A stretch of 64,000 bases of DNA from Cellulomonas sp. 73-92 (GTDB lineage Bacteria; Actinomycetota; Actinomycetes; Actinomycetales; Cellulomonadaceae): NCBI RefSeq assembly GCF_001898175.1, contig NZ_MKTH01000014.1, positions 186,850 through 250,849 of the forward strand, given 5' to 3'. Made by a program: the position numbers and the translations under genes. Shown here piece by piece: positions 26,719 through 34,034 of the stretch. The stretch's first letter is position 1. The number at the start of each line of letters is the position of its first letter. The notes beneath the pieces were generated by a model, which did not search any database, had not been told where the DNA came from, and saw nothing but the letters and a program-made list of their open reading frames with translations.

Positions 26719-27282
26719 TCAGCCGCACGGGGACGTCGTCAGGCCACCACTGTCGGAGTACCACGCCGTCGGCGCCTTCCCGGCGGGCGCTCCGGCGAGG
26801 CAGTAGCCGGAGGCGACGGGGATCAGCTGCACGGTGACCTCGGCGGACGGGCGGAACCCGAGGTCGCCGAGCGACGCCAGGTCGGTCGGGTACGTGCCCG
26901 TCTGCGCCCGGAACACCTGGATCGCGTCCGCGGCGGCCATCAGCTGGGAGCTGACCCGGGCGGTCGTCACGGCGTCGAGCTCGCGCTGCGTGGAACGCGC
27001 GACGAGGCGGCCGCCGACGACGACCGCGACGAACACCAGGCCGCCGACGACGATCGCGGCGACGACGACCCAGACCATCGTCCCATCGGGACGTCGGCGG
27101 GGAACGCCCGCGGGTGCGGGCGGGCTGGGCAGCGCGGGCACCGCCCCCGGCCCCGGTTCGACGACGCCCCACCCCGGCACGAGGGGGTCCGACGGCTGGC
27201 GCTGCACGGGCATCGGGGGCACGTCCGCCTCCGGCTGCCACTGGGCGGCCCCCCACGAGCCGGGCTCCTCGGCCTGCGACAT
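26719..27282 (-). CDS. Single-pass membrane protein with a pilin-like ectodomain but no prepilin leader
   Basis: 187 residues: a Pro/Gln/Trp-rich cytoplasmic tail of about 70, one membrane segment (MVWVVVAAIVVGGLVFVAVVV), and a small ectodomain. That domain reads IQVFRAQTGTYPTDLASLGDLGF and ends with a Cys-(20-odd)-Cys pattern (SGYCLAG, then GGLTTSPCG). The same pattern closes both pilins in the pilus locus (WCVQV to GTGC; FCLTV to GATC). There is no FTLIE motif, so it should not be cut by PilD. A ribosome site GGGGGTGAG abuts the ATG. A pilus-type promoter candidate lies upstream. Role unknown; a pilus-interacting membrane anchor is an inference. Confidence 0.82.
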   Translation of the reverse strand: MSQAEEPGSWGAAQWQPEADVPPMPVQRQPSDPLVPGWGVVEPGPGAVPALPSPPAPAGVPRRRPDGTMVWVVVAAIVVGGLVFVAVVVGGRLVARSTQRELDAVTTARVSSQLMAAADAIQVFRAQTGTYPTDLASLGDLGFRPSAEVTVQLIPVASGYCLAGAPAGKAPTAWYSDSGGLTTSPCG

Positions 27283-27318
27283 CTCACCCCCCGGGACGGA
27301 TCGATCCACCGATGGAGG

Positions 27319-27346
27319 TATCGGCGCGCGGCAGCCTCGACTCGAT
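27319..27346 (-). promoter_or_regulatory. Sigma-28/WhiG-like promoter candidate of the pilin-like gene
   Basis: On the minus strand: ATCGAGT (27346-27340), 15-nt spacer, CCGATA (27324-27319), about 37 bp before the ATG. The -10 box is identical to that of pilM and the -35 box matches five of seven positions. Confidence 0.42.
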
Positions 27347-27375
27347 CGATCCGGCCGGACTCGCTCGTCGTCCCC

Positions 27376-27381
27376 TAGCCT
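27376..27381 (+). promoter_or_regulatory. -10 box for leaderless aroQ mRNA
   Basis: TAGCCT, then TGCGGC, then the aroQ GTG at 27388. No ribosome site is present. Confidence 0.5.
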
Positions 27382-27387
27382 TGCGGC

Positions 27388-27828
27388 GTGACACGCGTCC
27401 TCGTCCTCAACGGACCCAACCTCGGCCGGCTCGGCGTGCGCGAGCCGGAGGTCTACGGCTCGGCGACGCTGGCCGACCTGACGGCGGCGGCCGCCGGCTG
27501 GGGTGCGGAGCTCGGCCTCGAGGTGGAGGTCCGGCAGACCGACGACGAGGCCGAGCTCGTCGGCTGGTTGCACGAGGCGGTCGACACGCGCTCGCACGTC
27601 GTGCTCAACCCCGCCGCGTTCACCCACTACTCGTACGCGCTGCGGGATGCGGCCGCCCAGGTCACGGAGGGTGGGCTGGTGCTCGTCGAGGTGCACCTGT
27701 CCAACCCGCTCGCGCGCGAGGCGTTCCGGCACGTCTCGGTGATCGGGCCCGTCGCGACCGGCACGGTCGCCGGCTTCGGCTTCCAGTCCTACGAGCTGGC
27801 GCTGCGAGCCGTCGCCGCCCGCTCGTAG
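27388..27828 (+). CDS. aroQ: Type II 3-dehydroquinate dehydratase
   Basis: Dehydrates 3-dehydroquinate to 3-dehydroshikimate, as a dodecamer of small subunits. Hallmarks: [20 protein letters not shown] at the start (with the catalytic Tyr in EVYG and Arg before it), [34 protein letters not shown] (Asn and His of the active site), and [18 protein letters not shown]. 146 residues is standard. Divergent from the pilin-like gene, with 105 bp between the two starts. A palindromic repeat follows it. Confidence 0.96.
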   Translation: MTRVLVLNGPNLGRLGVREPEVYGSATLADLTAAAAGWGAELGLEVEVRQTDDEAELVGWLHEAVDTRSHVVLNPAAFTHYSYALRDAAAQVTEGGLVLVEVHLSNPLAREAFRHVSVIGPVATGTVAGFGFQSYELALRAVAARS

Positions 27829-27855
27829 CGGGACAGGCGGCGGCGCCGCGGTTCG

Positions 27856-27910
27856 CCGACTCCGGTGCACTCCGGACCGTGATCCACGGTCCCAGGCCCA
27901 TCGGAGTCGG
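27856..27910. repeat. Dispersed palindromic repeat, copy A
   Basis: Nested inverted repeat: outer CCGACTCCG (27856-27864) with CGGAGTCGG (27902-27910), inner GGACCGTG (27874-27881) with CACGGTCC (27885-27892) around ATC. It lies 27 bp after the aroQ stop. Copies B, C and D occur elsewhere in the window. Confidence 0.75.
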
Positions 27911-27983
27911 GGCGCCGAAGGGCGCACCCCGACGTCGGGCGCCGAGGCCCCTGGGAGTCGGGGTGCCGAGGGGGCCCAGTTCT

Positions 27984-28035
27984 CCGACTCCGGTGCGCTC
28001 CGGACCGCGATCCACGGTCCCCGGCCCACCGGGGT
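27984..28035. repeat. Dispersed palindromic repeat, copy B
   Basis: CCGACTCCGGTGCGCTCCGG continuing to GGACCG-CGATC-CACGGTCC and closing with CCGGGGTC. Same layout as copy A; differences in the two arms partly compensate. Confidence 0.7.
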
Positions 28036-28045
28036 CTGGTGTGTC

Positions 28046-28093
28046 GAGGCACCTCTCCGGGGTTGGTGCGTGGAGGTACCTCTCCGGGGTCGG
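28046..28093. repeat. 27-bp-period direct repeat
   Basis: GAGGCACCTCTCCGGGGTTG at 28046 and GAGGTACCTCTCCGGGGTCG at 28073, differing at two positions. Confidence 0.6.
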
Positions 28094-28191
28094 AAGCACC
28101 GAGGCGCCCACAGCCACGGACGGAGCGGGCGCGGGACCCAGCCGCACGGCGTTGAGGGGGCGGGCGGCCGGGTGTGCGTGAGCCTGGCGCC

Positions 28192-29094
28192 ATGCATGGG
28201 TCGTCGTGGGTGCCACCCCTCGCCGGTCGCCAGGCGGGCGCGTTCACCCGGCGACAGGCCCTCGACGCCGGCATGACGAAGTCCGAGGTCGCCTGGCGGG
28301 TGCACTCGGGTGTCTGGGTCCCCGTGGCGGGCGTCGCGCTGCGGCACTGCGCGCGGGTTCCCGACGAGGTCATGGAGGCGCATGCCGCCCTTCTGACCTG
28401 GCCGGACGCCGTCATGGTGCTCGGCAGCGCGGCGCGGCTGCACCGGATTCCCGTCCGGAGCGACGGGCGCATCCATGTCGTCGTCGCGCCCGGTCGGCGA
28501 CCCCGCGGGCCCCTCGTCCCGCATCGGTTCCCGCTGGAGGACTCCGACACGACGCACGTCCTCGGGATCCCCGTGACGACCGCGCGGCGCACGGCGCTCG
28601 ACCTCCTGGGGAGACTCCCGGAGACGGCCCGTCTCGAGCTCCTCGCCTGGGTCTCGTCGCGACGCATCCTCACCGCCGGTGACCTGACGTCGTGGGTCCA
28701 TGAGCACCGCCGGCGGTGGGGCAACCGCGCCCGGGTCGCGGCGGCGGAGCGGCTCGGGTCGGGCGCCGTCAACCCGGCAGAGGAGCGCCTGCACGCGATC
28801 CTGCGGCGCGGCGGCGTCGTCGGCTGGCTCGGCGGCGCCTCCCTGCTGGAGCATCTCGGCATCCCCGCCCAGGCGGATGTCTACTTCCCGTCGACACGCC
28901 TCGTGATCGAGGTGGACGGGCGTGCGGCGCACGGCCCGGATCGCTTCCAGGCGGACCTCGCGCGTCAGAACATGCTGGTGGCCACCGGGTGCACGGTCCT
29001 GCGTTACACGTGGCTGGACCTCGTGGCGCGCCCCGAAGACGTGCTTGCCGAGATTCGCCGCACGCTGGCCGCGCTGCAAGCGCGACTCCGGTGA
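28192..29094 (+). CDS. DUF559 (Vsr-like nuclease fold) protein with AbiEi-like N-terminal winged helix
   Basis: 300 residues. The N-terminal part (AGRQAGAFTRRQALDAGMTKSEVAWRV, then HSGVWVPVAGVALRH) matches the winged-helix start of AbiEi-like and DUF559 proteins common in actinobacteria. The C-terminal domain ADVYFPSTRLVIEVDGRAAH ... RQNMLVATGCTVLRYTW is the PD-(D/E)XK-like DUF559 core with E-x-D. No AbiEii partner is beside it, so a toxin-antitoxin pair is not supported. Start uncertain: ATG 28192 or GTG 28174. A degenerate copy of the dispersed palindrome follows the stop. Function unknown. Confidence 0.75.
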   Translation: MHGSSWVPPLAGRQAGAFTRRQALDAGMTKSEVAWRVHSGVWVPVAGVALRHCARVPDEVMEAHAALLTWPDAVMVLGSAARLHRIPVRSDGRIHVVVAPGRRPRGPLVPHRFPLEDSDTTHVLGIPVTTARRTALDLLGRLPETARLELLAWVSSRRILTAGDLTSWVHEHRRRWGNRARVAAAERLGSGAVNPAEERLHAILRRGGVVGWLGGASLLEHLGIPAQADVYFPSTRLVIEVDGRAAHGPDRFQADLARQNMLVATGCTVLRYTWLDLVARPEDVLAEIRRTLAALQARLR

Positions 29095-29098
29095 GCCC

Positions 29099-29133
29099 GG
29101 GACCGCTCAGCACGGTCCCCGCTGCACCGGAGT
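29099..29133. repeat. Dispersed palindromic repeat, degenerate copy D
   Basis: GGGACCG (29099-29105) pairs with CGGTCCC (29113-29119) around a 7-nt loop, followed by CACCGGAGT as in copy C. It begins 5 bp after the DUF559-protein stop and may end its transcript. Confidence 0.5.
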
Positions 29134-29154
29134 GGCACACAGTTCAAGCACTCA

Positions 29155-29192
29155 GCCTTGATTTTGGGAAATCAAGGCATCAGACTTAAGTC
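29155..29192 (+). promoter_or_regulatory. Paired palindromic operators before the SatD-family gene
   Basis: GCCTTGATTT (29155-29164) and AAATCAAGGC (29169-29178) form a perfect 10-bp inverted repeat with a 4-nt spacer. GACTTAAGTC (29183-29192) is a second perfect palindrome touching the ATG at 29193. The stretch is strikingly AT-rich for this genome. Because the gene encodes a helix-turn-helix protein, autoregulation is the likely explanation (inference). Confidence 0.7.
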
Positions 29193-29783
29193 ATGTGGGT
29201 CATCACGGCCGATCAGCGGGGGAGCAGGGTGGTCGGCGAACGCGTGGCCGAGCTCCTCGCCGGGCTGCCCGACGTGGCGGGCATCGTCCGCCCCGCCGAG
29301 CGGACGGTCGGCGACGAGGTCCAGGCGGTTCTCGACGACGCGCGCGGTGTGGTCGACCTGACGCTGCACCTGCTGCGCGACGGCGGGTGGAGCGTCGGCA
29401 TCGGCGCCGGCGCCGTCGACGAGCCTCTGCCCACGTCATCCCGGGAGGCATCGGGGGAGGCCTTCGTCCTGGCACGCGAGGCCGTGGACTCGGCGAAGAG
29501 CCGGCACCGATCCGTCCCGGTGGCGGTCCGGGGGGCTGACGCCGACGCCGCCGCCGACGCCGAGGCCGTCCTCACGCTCGTCGGGGCCGTGGCCGCCCGG
29601 CGCAGCCCGGCGGGATGGGAGGTCGTGGACCTGGCCGTGGCCGGCGAAGCGCAGTCCGCCATCGCGCGCCGGCTCGGCGTCAGCGTCCAGGCCGTGAGCC
29701 AGCGGCTGCGGACCGCGCTCTGGGCCGAGGAGGTGGCCGCGCGTCCGGCGGCCGCCCGGCTCCTCGTCGCGGCGGCGGGCTGA
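29193..29783 (+). CDS. SatD-family DNA-binding protein
   Basis: 196 residues. The N-terminus VWVITADQRGSR and the ERTVGDEVQAVLDDARGVVD block match the SatD family (named for acid tolerance in Streptococcus; role in actinobacteria unclear). The C-terminus has a sigma-70 region 4-like helix-turn-helix, GEAQSAIARRLGVSVQAVSQRLRTALW. The ATG at 29193 is used; it abuts a palindromic operator, leaving no room for a ribosome site, so the mRNA may be leaderless. A membrane protein gene follows 65 bp later, a pairing I recall from other actinobacteria. Confidence 0.75.
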   Translation: MWVITADQRGSRVVGERVAELLAGLPDVAGIVRPAERTVGDEVQAVLDDARGVVDLTLHLLRDGGWSVGIGAGAVDEPLPTSSREASGEAFVLAREAVDSAKSRHRSVPVAVRGADADAAADAEAVLTLVGAVAARRSPAGWEVVDLAVAGEAQSAIARRLGVSVQAVSQRLRTALWAEEVAARPAAARLLVAAAG

Positions 29784-29848
29784 CCGGCAGAGCACGTCCC
29801 GCGGCGCGTCCGTTGACGGTCGCGGCGGCCCCCGGCACCCTCGCGAGG

Positions 29849-30511
29849 GTGAACCCGTGGCTCGGCGCCCTCGTCGTCGTCCTGACCCTCGCCCTCTCCA
29901 CGGGCGGAGGCTGGCTGACCACCCGGCTCGTCCTGCACCTCGCGTCGCGCTCGTCCGACGCCGGGAGGGCGACGAGCCCGGCGAACGCCCTCGCGTCCCG
30001 TGGCGGGACGCACCCGGGTTCCGTCGGCGGCGGCTCTGTCGATGCGGCCGTGCCACGGGCCCCCGGCGCGGTCACGGCCACGACGAGCCCGACCGCCGCG
30101 CCGCCCGGGGGTGGCCGCGCGACGAGCCCCACCGCGCCGCCCGACACCACCAGCCCTGCCCGGGCGGGCGAACGTGGCGCGGGCGCCTCGACCGAGGCCG
30201 ACGGCGAACCGGCCGACACGACGGAGCCCGCCGCGACTCCGGCGTCGGACGGCCCCGAGGGACCCCGCGCTCTGGCGGTGCTGCGCGGTGGGACGTGGAT
30301 CGGCCTGCTGGAGCGCCTCGCCACCACCGGTGCACTGCTGCTGGGCGAGCCGACGGCGGTCGCGGTCGTGGTGGCGGTCAAGGGTCTCGGCAGGTACCCG
30401 GAGCTGCGCGAGTACCCGGCGGCGTCCGAGCGGTTCGTGGTCGGCAGCCTCGCGTCGCTGACCTGGGCCGCCGGGGTCGGCTTCGTCGGACGCTGGCTCC
30501 TGACCCGCTGA
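29849..30511 (+). CDS. Membrane protein paired with the SatD-like gene
   Basis: 220 residues. An N-terminal membrane segment (WLGALVVVLTLALSTGGGWL) is followed by about 110 residues of Ala/Thr/Pro/Gly-rich low-complexity sequence. The conserved C-terminal part contains GTWIGLLERLATTGALLLGEPTAVAVVVAVKGLGRYPELRE and a last membrane segment. Only these ends look constrained. The GTG at 29849 fits the start of the membrane segment, but no ribosome site is convincing. Probably in one operon with the SatD-like gene; function unknown. Confidence 0.68.
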   Translation: MNPWLGALVVVLTLALSTGGGWLTTRLVLHLASRSSDAGRATSPANALASRGGTHPGSVGGGSVDAAVPRAPGAVTATTSPTAAPPGGGRATSPTAPPDTTSPARAGERGAGASTEADGEPADTTEPAATPASDGPEGPRALAVLRGGTWIGLLERLATTGALLLGEPTAVAVVVAVKGLGRYPELREYPAASERFVVGSLASLTWAAGVGFVGRWLLTR

Positions 30512-30630
30512 ACGGTGATCGCGCCGGCCCGAGGAGCCGGCGCTCCCCAGGCGGCCGAGCGGTCGGGCAGCGTCGATCGGCCGAGCGAATCCAGGTTGCG
30601 CCCCGCACAGCCATGCCGTTGTGTCGACCC

Positions 30631-31203
30631 ATGCCCGAGCGATGGACCAAGGCGACCGTGTACCCCGACATGTGGGTCGACCCGGCGGAGGACCCGCGCG
30701 AGGCGCTGCGGACGCCCGCCGGCGAGCTCGCCACCCACCGGACCTACCTGCGGCAGTACCGCATGACGCTGGTGATGAAGTGTGACGGGCTCGACGCCGA
30801 CCAGATGGCTCGCCGCTCGGTGCCGCCGTCCACGCTGTCGCTGCTCGGGCTCGTCCGGCACCTGGCGTACGTCGAGCGCACCTGGTTCCGTCGGGTGCTC
30901 CAGGGCCAGGTGGACGTCCCGGCGCTCTACGTCACCCCGGACAACCGCGACCAGGACTTCGACGGCGCGGTCCCGGACCCGGGCGTCGTGGCGGAGGCGT
31001 GGGCGACGTGGCAGGCGGAGGTCGACGACGCGGACACCTGGCTCGACACGCTCACCGACGCGGACATGGGTCGCACCGTCGACAACCGTGGCGAGCCCGT
31101 GACCGTCCGCGACGTGCTGGAGCACCTCGTCGAGGAGTACGCACGCCACCTCGGCCACGCCGACCTGCTGCGGGAGTGCATCGACGGGCGGGTCGGCCAG
31201 TAG
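30631..31203 (+). CDS. DinB-family (DUF664) protein
   Basis: 190-residue four-helix-bundle protein of the DinB/DUF664 type, a group of putative metal-dependent thiol transferases or hydrolases. Features: [58 protein letters not shown], and [22 protein letters not shown], with three His in metal-ligand positions (RHL, EHL, RHLGH). ATG 30631 is used; an in-frame ATG at 30613 would add six residues. It stands alone between the SatD pair and efp. Confidence 0.8.
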   Translation: MPERWTKATVYPDMWVDPAEDPREALRTPAGELATHRTYLRQYRMTLVMKCDGLDADQMARRSVPPSTLSLLGLVRHLAYVERTWFRRVLQGQVDVPALYVTPDNRDQDFDGAVPDPGVVAEAWATWQAEVDDADTWLDTLTDADMGRTVDNRGEPVTVRDVLEHLVEEYARHLGHADLLRECIDGRVGQ

Positions 31204-31212
31204 CGCGCACGG

Positions 31213-31218
31213 TAGGAT
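31213..31218 (+). promoter_or_regulatory. Possible -10 box of the efp-nusB operon
   Basis: TAGGAT, 107 bp before the efp GTG and 10 bp after the DinB stop. No good -35 box. It would leave a leader of about 100 nt. Confidence 0.35.
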
Positions 31219-31324
31219 GTCCGACGGCCTGCGGGCCGCGGCGGCCGGACGACGAGCCCACAACGGCGGACGACGACGCAGCGGCGACCGCTTCGAGCAC
31301 CCCTCCTCGACAGGAAGACGACTA

Positions 31325-31888
31325 GTGGCGACCACGAACGACCTCAAGAACGGCCTCGTGCTGCGCATCGACGGCCAGCTGTGGACCGTCGTGCAGTTCC
31401 AGCACGTCAAGCCCGGCAAGGGCCCGGCGTTCGTCCGGACCACGCTGAAGAACGTGCTGAGCGGCAAGGTCGTCGACCGCACCTTCAACGCCGGCGTCAA
31501 GGTCGAGACGGCGAACGTCGACAAGCGCGAGATGCAGTACCTGTACAAGGACGGCGACAACTTCGTCTTCATGGACATCGTCACGTACGACCAGGAGCAC
31601 ATCTCGCAGGACGTCGTCGGTGACGCCGCGCACTTCCTCCTGGAGAACCAGAACGCGATCATCGCGACGAACGACGGCGTGCCGCTGTACATCGAGCTGC
31701 CGACCTCCGTGGTCCTCGAGATCACCTACACCGAGCCGGGCCTGCAGGGCGACCGCTCGTCGGCCGGCACCAAGCCCGCCACGCTCGAGACCGGCTACGA
31801 GATCCAGGTGCCGCTGTTCCTCGAGACGGGCACCAAGGTCAAGGTCGACACCCGCGACGGCAGCTACCTGGGCCGCGTGAACGACTAG
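31325..31888 (+). CDS. efp: Elongation factor P
   Basis: Relieves ribosome stalling at polyproline stretches by binding beside the P-site tRNA. 187 residues with three OB-like domains. The loop that reaches the peptidyl-transferase centre is [18 protein letters not shown]; its Lys is the residue modified in some bacteria. The family signature lies in the C-terminal domain around [23 protein letters not shown]. The GTG at 31325 has AGGAAG about 7 bp upstream. nusB follows with no gap, as in other actinobacteria. Confidence 0.97.
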   Translation: MATTNDLKNGLVLRIDGQLWTVVQFQHVKPGKGPAFVRTTLKNVLSGKVVDRTFNAGVKVETANVDKREMQYLYKDGDNFVFMDIVTYDQEHISQDVVGDAAHFLLENQNAIIATNDGVPLYIELPTSVVLEITYTEPGLQGDRSSAGTKPATLETGYEIQVPLFLETGTKVKVDTRDGSYLGRVND

Positions 31889-32305
31889 GTGGCCGCCCGC
31901 ACCAAGGCCCGCAAGCGGGCCCTCGACGTGCTGTTCGAGGCCGACCAGCGCGGCCTCGACCCGTTGACCGTCCTCGCCCGCCGGATCGCCGAGCCCGGCA
32001 CGCAGGCGCCGGTGCCGCAGTACTCCGTCGACCTCGTCGAGGGGGTCGTCGCTCACCTGGAGCGCATCGACGAGGTGCTCGCAACGCACTCGCACGGCTG
32101 GACGGTGGCGCGCATGCCGGCCGTCGACCGCTCGCTGCTGCGCGTGGGGGCGTGGGAGATCCTCTACAACGACGAGGTGCCGGACGCCGTCGCGGTGGCG
32201 GAGGCCGTCGCGCTGGCGGAGGAGCTCTCCACGGACGAGAGCCCGTCGTTCGTCAACGGCCTCCTGGCGAGGATTGTCGAGCTGAAGCCGACGCTGCTCG
32301 CCTGA
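31889..32305 (+). CDS. nusB: Transcription antitermination factor NusB
   Basis: Binds boxA RNA with NusE (S10) for rRNA antitermination. 138-residue all-helical protein: ARTKARKRALDVLFEADQRG at the start, QYSVDLVEGVVAHLERIDE, and the conserved VDRSLLRVGAWEILYNDEVPDAVAVAEAVALAEELSTDESPSFVNGLL block. GTG directly follows the efp stop. Palindromic repeat copy C comes 4 bp after its stop and probably ends the operon. Confidence 0.95.
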   Translation: MAARTKARKRALDVLFEADQRGLDPLTVLARRIAEPGTQAPVPQYSVDLVEGVVAHLERIDEVLATHSHGWTVARMPAVDRSLLRVGAWEILYNDEVPDAVAVAEAVALAEELSTDESPSFVNGLLARIVELKPTLLA

Positions 32306-32309
32306 GCCG

Positions 32310-32364
32310 CCGACCTCGGTGCGCTCCGGACCGTGGATCGCGGTCCACGCCTCACCGGAGTCGG
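32310..32364. repeat. Dispersed palindromic repeat, copy C
   Basis: CCGACCTCGGTGCGCTCCGG, then GGACCG-TGGATCG-CGGTCC and a closing CACCGGAGTCGG. It shares the GTGCGCTCCGGACCG core with copies A and B. Located directly after nusB, where it can form a terminator-like hairpin. Confidence 0.7.
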
Positions 32365-32385
32365 TGCGCGGGGGAGCGGAGACGG

Positions 32386-32391
32386 TAGGGT
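32386..32391 (+). promoter_or_regulatory. Possible -10 box of the pyr operon
   Basis: TAGGGT, 82 bp before the pyrR ATG and just after repeat copy C. The leader it would produce carries the PyrR site. Confidence 0.4.
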
Positions 32392-32429
32392 GTGCACGGC
32401 TCCCGCGGCCCCCGGGGAGTCGGCAGACA

Positions 32430-32463
32430 CCTTTAAGGCCCGTCCCGAGAGGCGGGGAAGGAG
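32430..32463 (+). promoter_or_regulatory. PyrR-binding RNA element overlapping the pyrR ribosome site
   Basis: CCTTTAA, then CCCG-TCCCGAGAGG-CGGG hairpin, running into GGAAGGAG, the pyrR Shine-Dalgarno. The TCC(C)GAGAGG loop is the PyrR recognition signature. In Mycobacterium smegmatis such a site mediates PyrR-dependent translational repression rather than attenuation; the overlap with the ribosome site here suggests the same mechanism. Confidence 0.8.
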
Positions 32464-32472
32464 TCGTGGACC

Positions 32473-33057
32473 ATGGGTCCTGACATGCGCGCACCCGGCG
32501 GAGAGGCCGCGGAGGTGCTCGGCCCGGCGGACATCGGCCGGGCCCTCGTCCGCATCGCCCACGAGATCCTCGAGCGCAACAGGGGCGCCGACGGGCTCGT
32601 CGTGCTCGGCATCCCGACGAGGGGACTGCCGCTGGCGAACCGGCTCGCCGCGAACCTCGCGGCGGTCGAGCCCGGGGTCGAGGCGGAGCAGATCACCGGC
32701 AGCCTCGACGTGACGATGTACCGCGACGACCTCGCGCACCACCCGACGAGGACGATCGGCGCGACGCACGTGCCGCCGGACGGGATCGACGGCAAGGTCG
32801 TCGTCCTCGTCGACGACGTGCTCTACTCCGGCCGGACGATCCGGGCCGCGCTCGACGCCCTGAACGACCTCGGCCGACCGCGCGCGGTCCAGCTGGCCGT
32901 GCTCGTCGACCGGGGGCACCGCGAGCTGCCGATCCGGGCCGACTTCGTCGGCAAGAACCTGCCGACGGCGAGCACGGAGCGCGTGCGCGTGCTGCTGGCC
33001 GAGACCGACGGGCGCGACGGCGTGCTCATCGAGGGACCGACGGGGGCGGGGCGATGA
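32473..33057 (+). CDS. pyrR: Bifunctional pyr operon regulator / uracil phosphoribosyltransferase
   Basis: Senses UMP and represses the pyr operon at RNA level; also a weak uracil phosphoribosyltransferase. The PRPP-binding loop is [36 protein letters not shown] and DVTMYRDDL are typical, and the C-terminus has [24 protein letters not shown] 32473 lies 9 bp after GGAAGGAG. 194 residues, slightly extended at the N-terminus. First gene of a tightly overlapping operon through pyrF. Confidence 0.95.
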   Translation: MGPDMRAPGGEAAEVLGPADIGRALVRIAHEILERNRGADGLVVLGIPTRGLPLANRLAANLAAVEPGVEAEQITGSLDVTMYRDDLAHHPTRTIGATHVPPDGIDGKVVVLVDDVLYSGRTIRAALDALNDLGRPRAVQLAVLVDRGHRELPIRADFVGKNLPTASTERVRVLLAETDGRDGVLIEGPTGAGR

Positions 33058-34034
33058 GGCACCTGCTGTCCGCCAAGGACCTGTCGCACGACGAGGCCGT
33101 CCTCGTCCTGGACACCGCGGCCCAGATGGCCGCGACCCAGGCGCGGGAGATCAAGAAGCTGCCGACCCTGCGCGGCCGCACCGTGGTGAACCTCTTCTTC
33201 GAGGACTCCACCCGCACGCGCATCTCCTTCGAGACAGCCGCCAAGCGCCTGTCCGCCGACGTGCTGAACTTCTCGGCCAAGGGCTCGAGCGTGTCCAAGG
33301 GCGAGAGCCTCAAGGACACCGCGCAGACGCTGCAGGCGATGGGCGCCGACGCGGTCGTCGTCCGGCACCAGTCCTCGGGGGCGCCGCACCGGCTGGCCCA
33401 CGCCGGCTGGATCGACTGCCCGGTGATCAACGCCGGCGACGGCACGCACCAGCACCCGACGCAGTCGCTGCTCGACGCCTTCACCATCCGCCGACACCTC
33501 GCGGGCGGCGCGGGCGACCTCGCCGGGCTGCACGTGACGATCGTCGGCGACGTGCTGCACAGCCGGGTGGCCAGGTCGAACGTCGAGCTGCTGACCACCC
33601 TCGGCGCGCGCGTGACGCTCGTCGCGCCACCCACCCTCCTGCCGGTCGGTGTCGAGTCGTGGCCGGCGACCACCTCCTACCACCTGGACGACGCGGTCGC
33701 CGATCGGCCGGATGCGGTGATGATGCTGCGTGTGCAGCGCGAGCGGATGTCGAGCGCGGGCGGCGGGTTCTTCCCGAGCGGCCTGGAGTACTCGCGCCTG
33801 TACGGCCTCGACCAGCGGCGACTGGACGCGCTGCCCGACCACACGATCGTCATGCACCCGGGCCCGATGAACCGCGGCCTGGAGATCTCTGCGGCCGCCG
33901 CCGACTCGCCGCGCTCGGTCGTCGTGGAGCAGGTGGCCAACGGCGTCGCGGTCCGGATGGCGGTCCTCTACCTGCTGCTGGCCGGGGCTCAGGCCACCGC
34001 GCCGGCCGACGACGAGACGAGGGTCCTGGCATGA
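33054..34034 (+). CDS. pyrB: Aspartate carbamoyltransferase catalytic subunit
   Basis: Joins carbamoyl phosphate and aspartate, the committed pyrimidine step. [19 protein letters not shown] is the carbamoyl-phosphate signature (STRTR); [14 protein letters not shown] (HPxQ), [12 protein letters not shown] and [11 protein letters not shown] are in place. 326 residues, normal. ATGA overlaps at both ends. No regulatory pyrI chain is present, as usual in Gram-positives. Confidence 0.97.
   Translation: MRHLLSAKDLSHDEAVLVLDTAAQMAATQAREIKKLPTLRGRTVVNLFFEDSTRTRISFETAAKRLSADVLNFSAKGSSVSKGESLKDTAQTLQAMGADAVVVRHQSSGAPHRLAHAGWIDCPVINAGDGTHQHPTQSLLDAFTIRRHLAGGAGDLAGLHVTIVGDVLHSRVARSNVELLTTLGARVTLVAPPTLLPVGVESWPATTSYHLDDAVADRPDAVMMLRVQRERMSSAGGGFFPSGLEYSRLYGLDQRRLDALPDHTIVMHPGPMNRGLEISAAAADSPRSVVVEQVANGVAVRMAVLYLLLAGAQATAPADDETRVLA

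Larger units (their letters stand above)
27829..28191. repeat. 363-bp gene-free, repeat-rich region after aroQ
   Basis: No credible gene. It holds two copies of a dispersed palindromic repeat (27856-27910 and 27984-28035), a stretch between them of short GAGTCGGGG and GCGCCGA copies, and a 27-bp-period direct repeat (28046-28066 and 28073-28093). The open frames across it are low-complexity and out of character. It probably includes the aroQ terminator. Confidence 0.7.

Noticed and set aside
28192..29094. An AbiE-type toxin-antitoxin pair
   Set aside because: Only the AbiEi-like winged helix is present, fused to DUF559. No nucleotidyltransferase toxin gene is adjacent.
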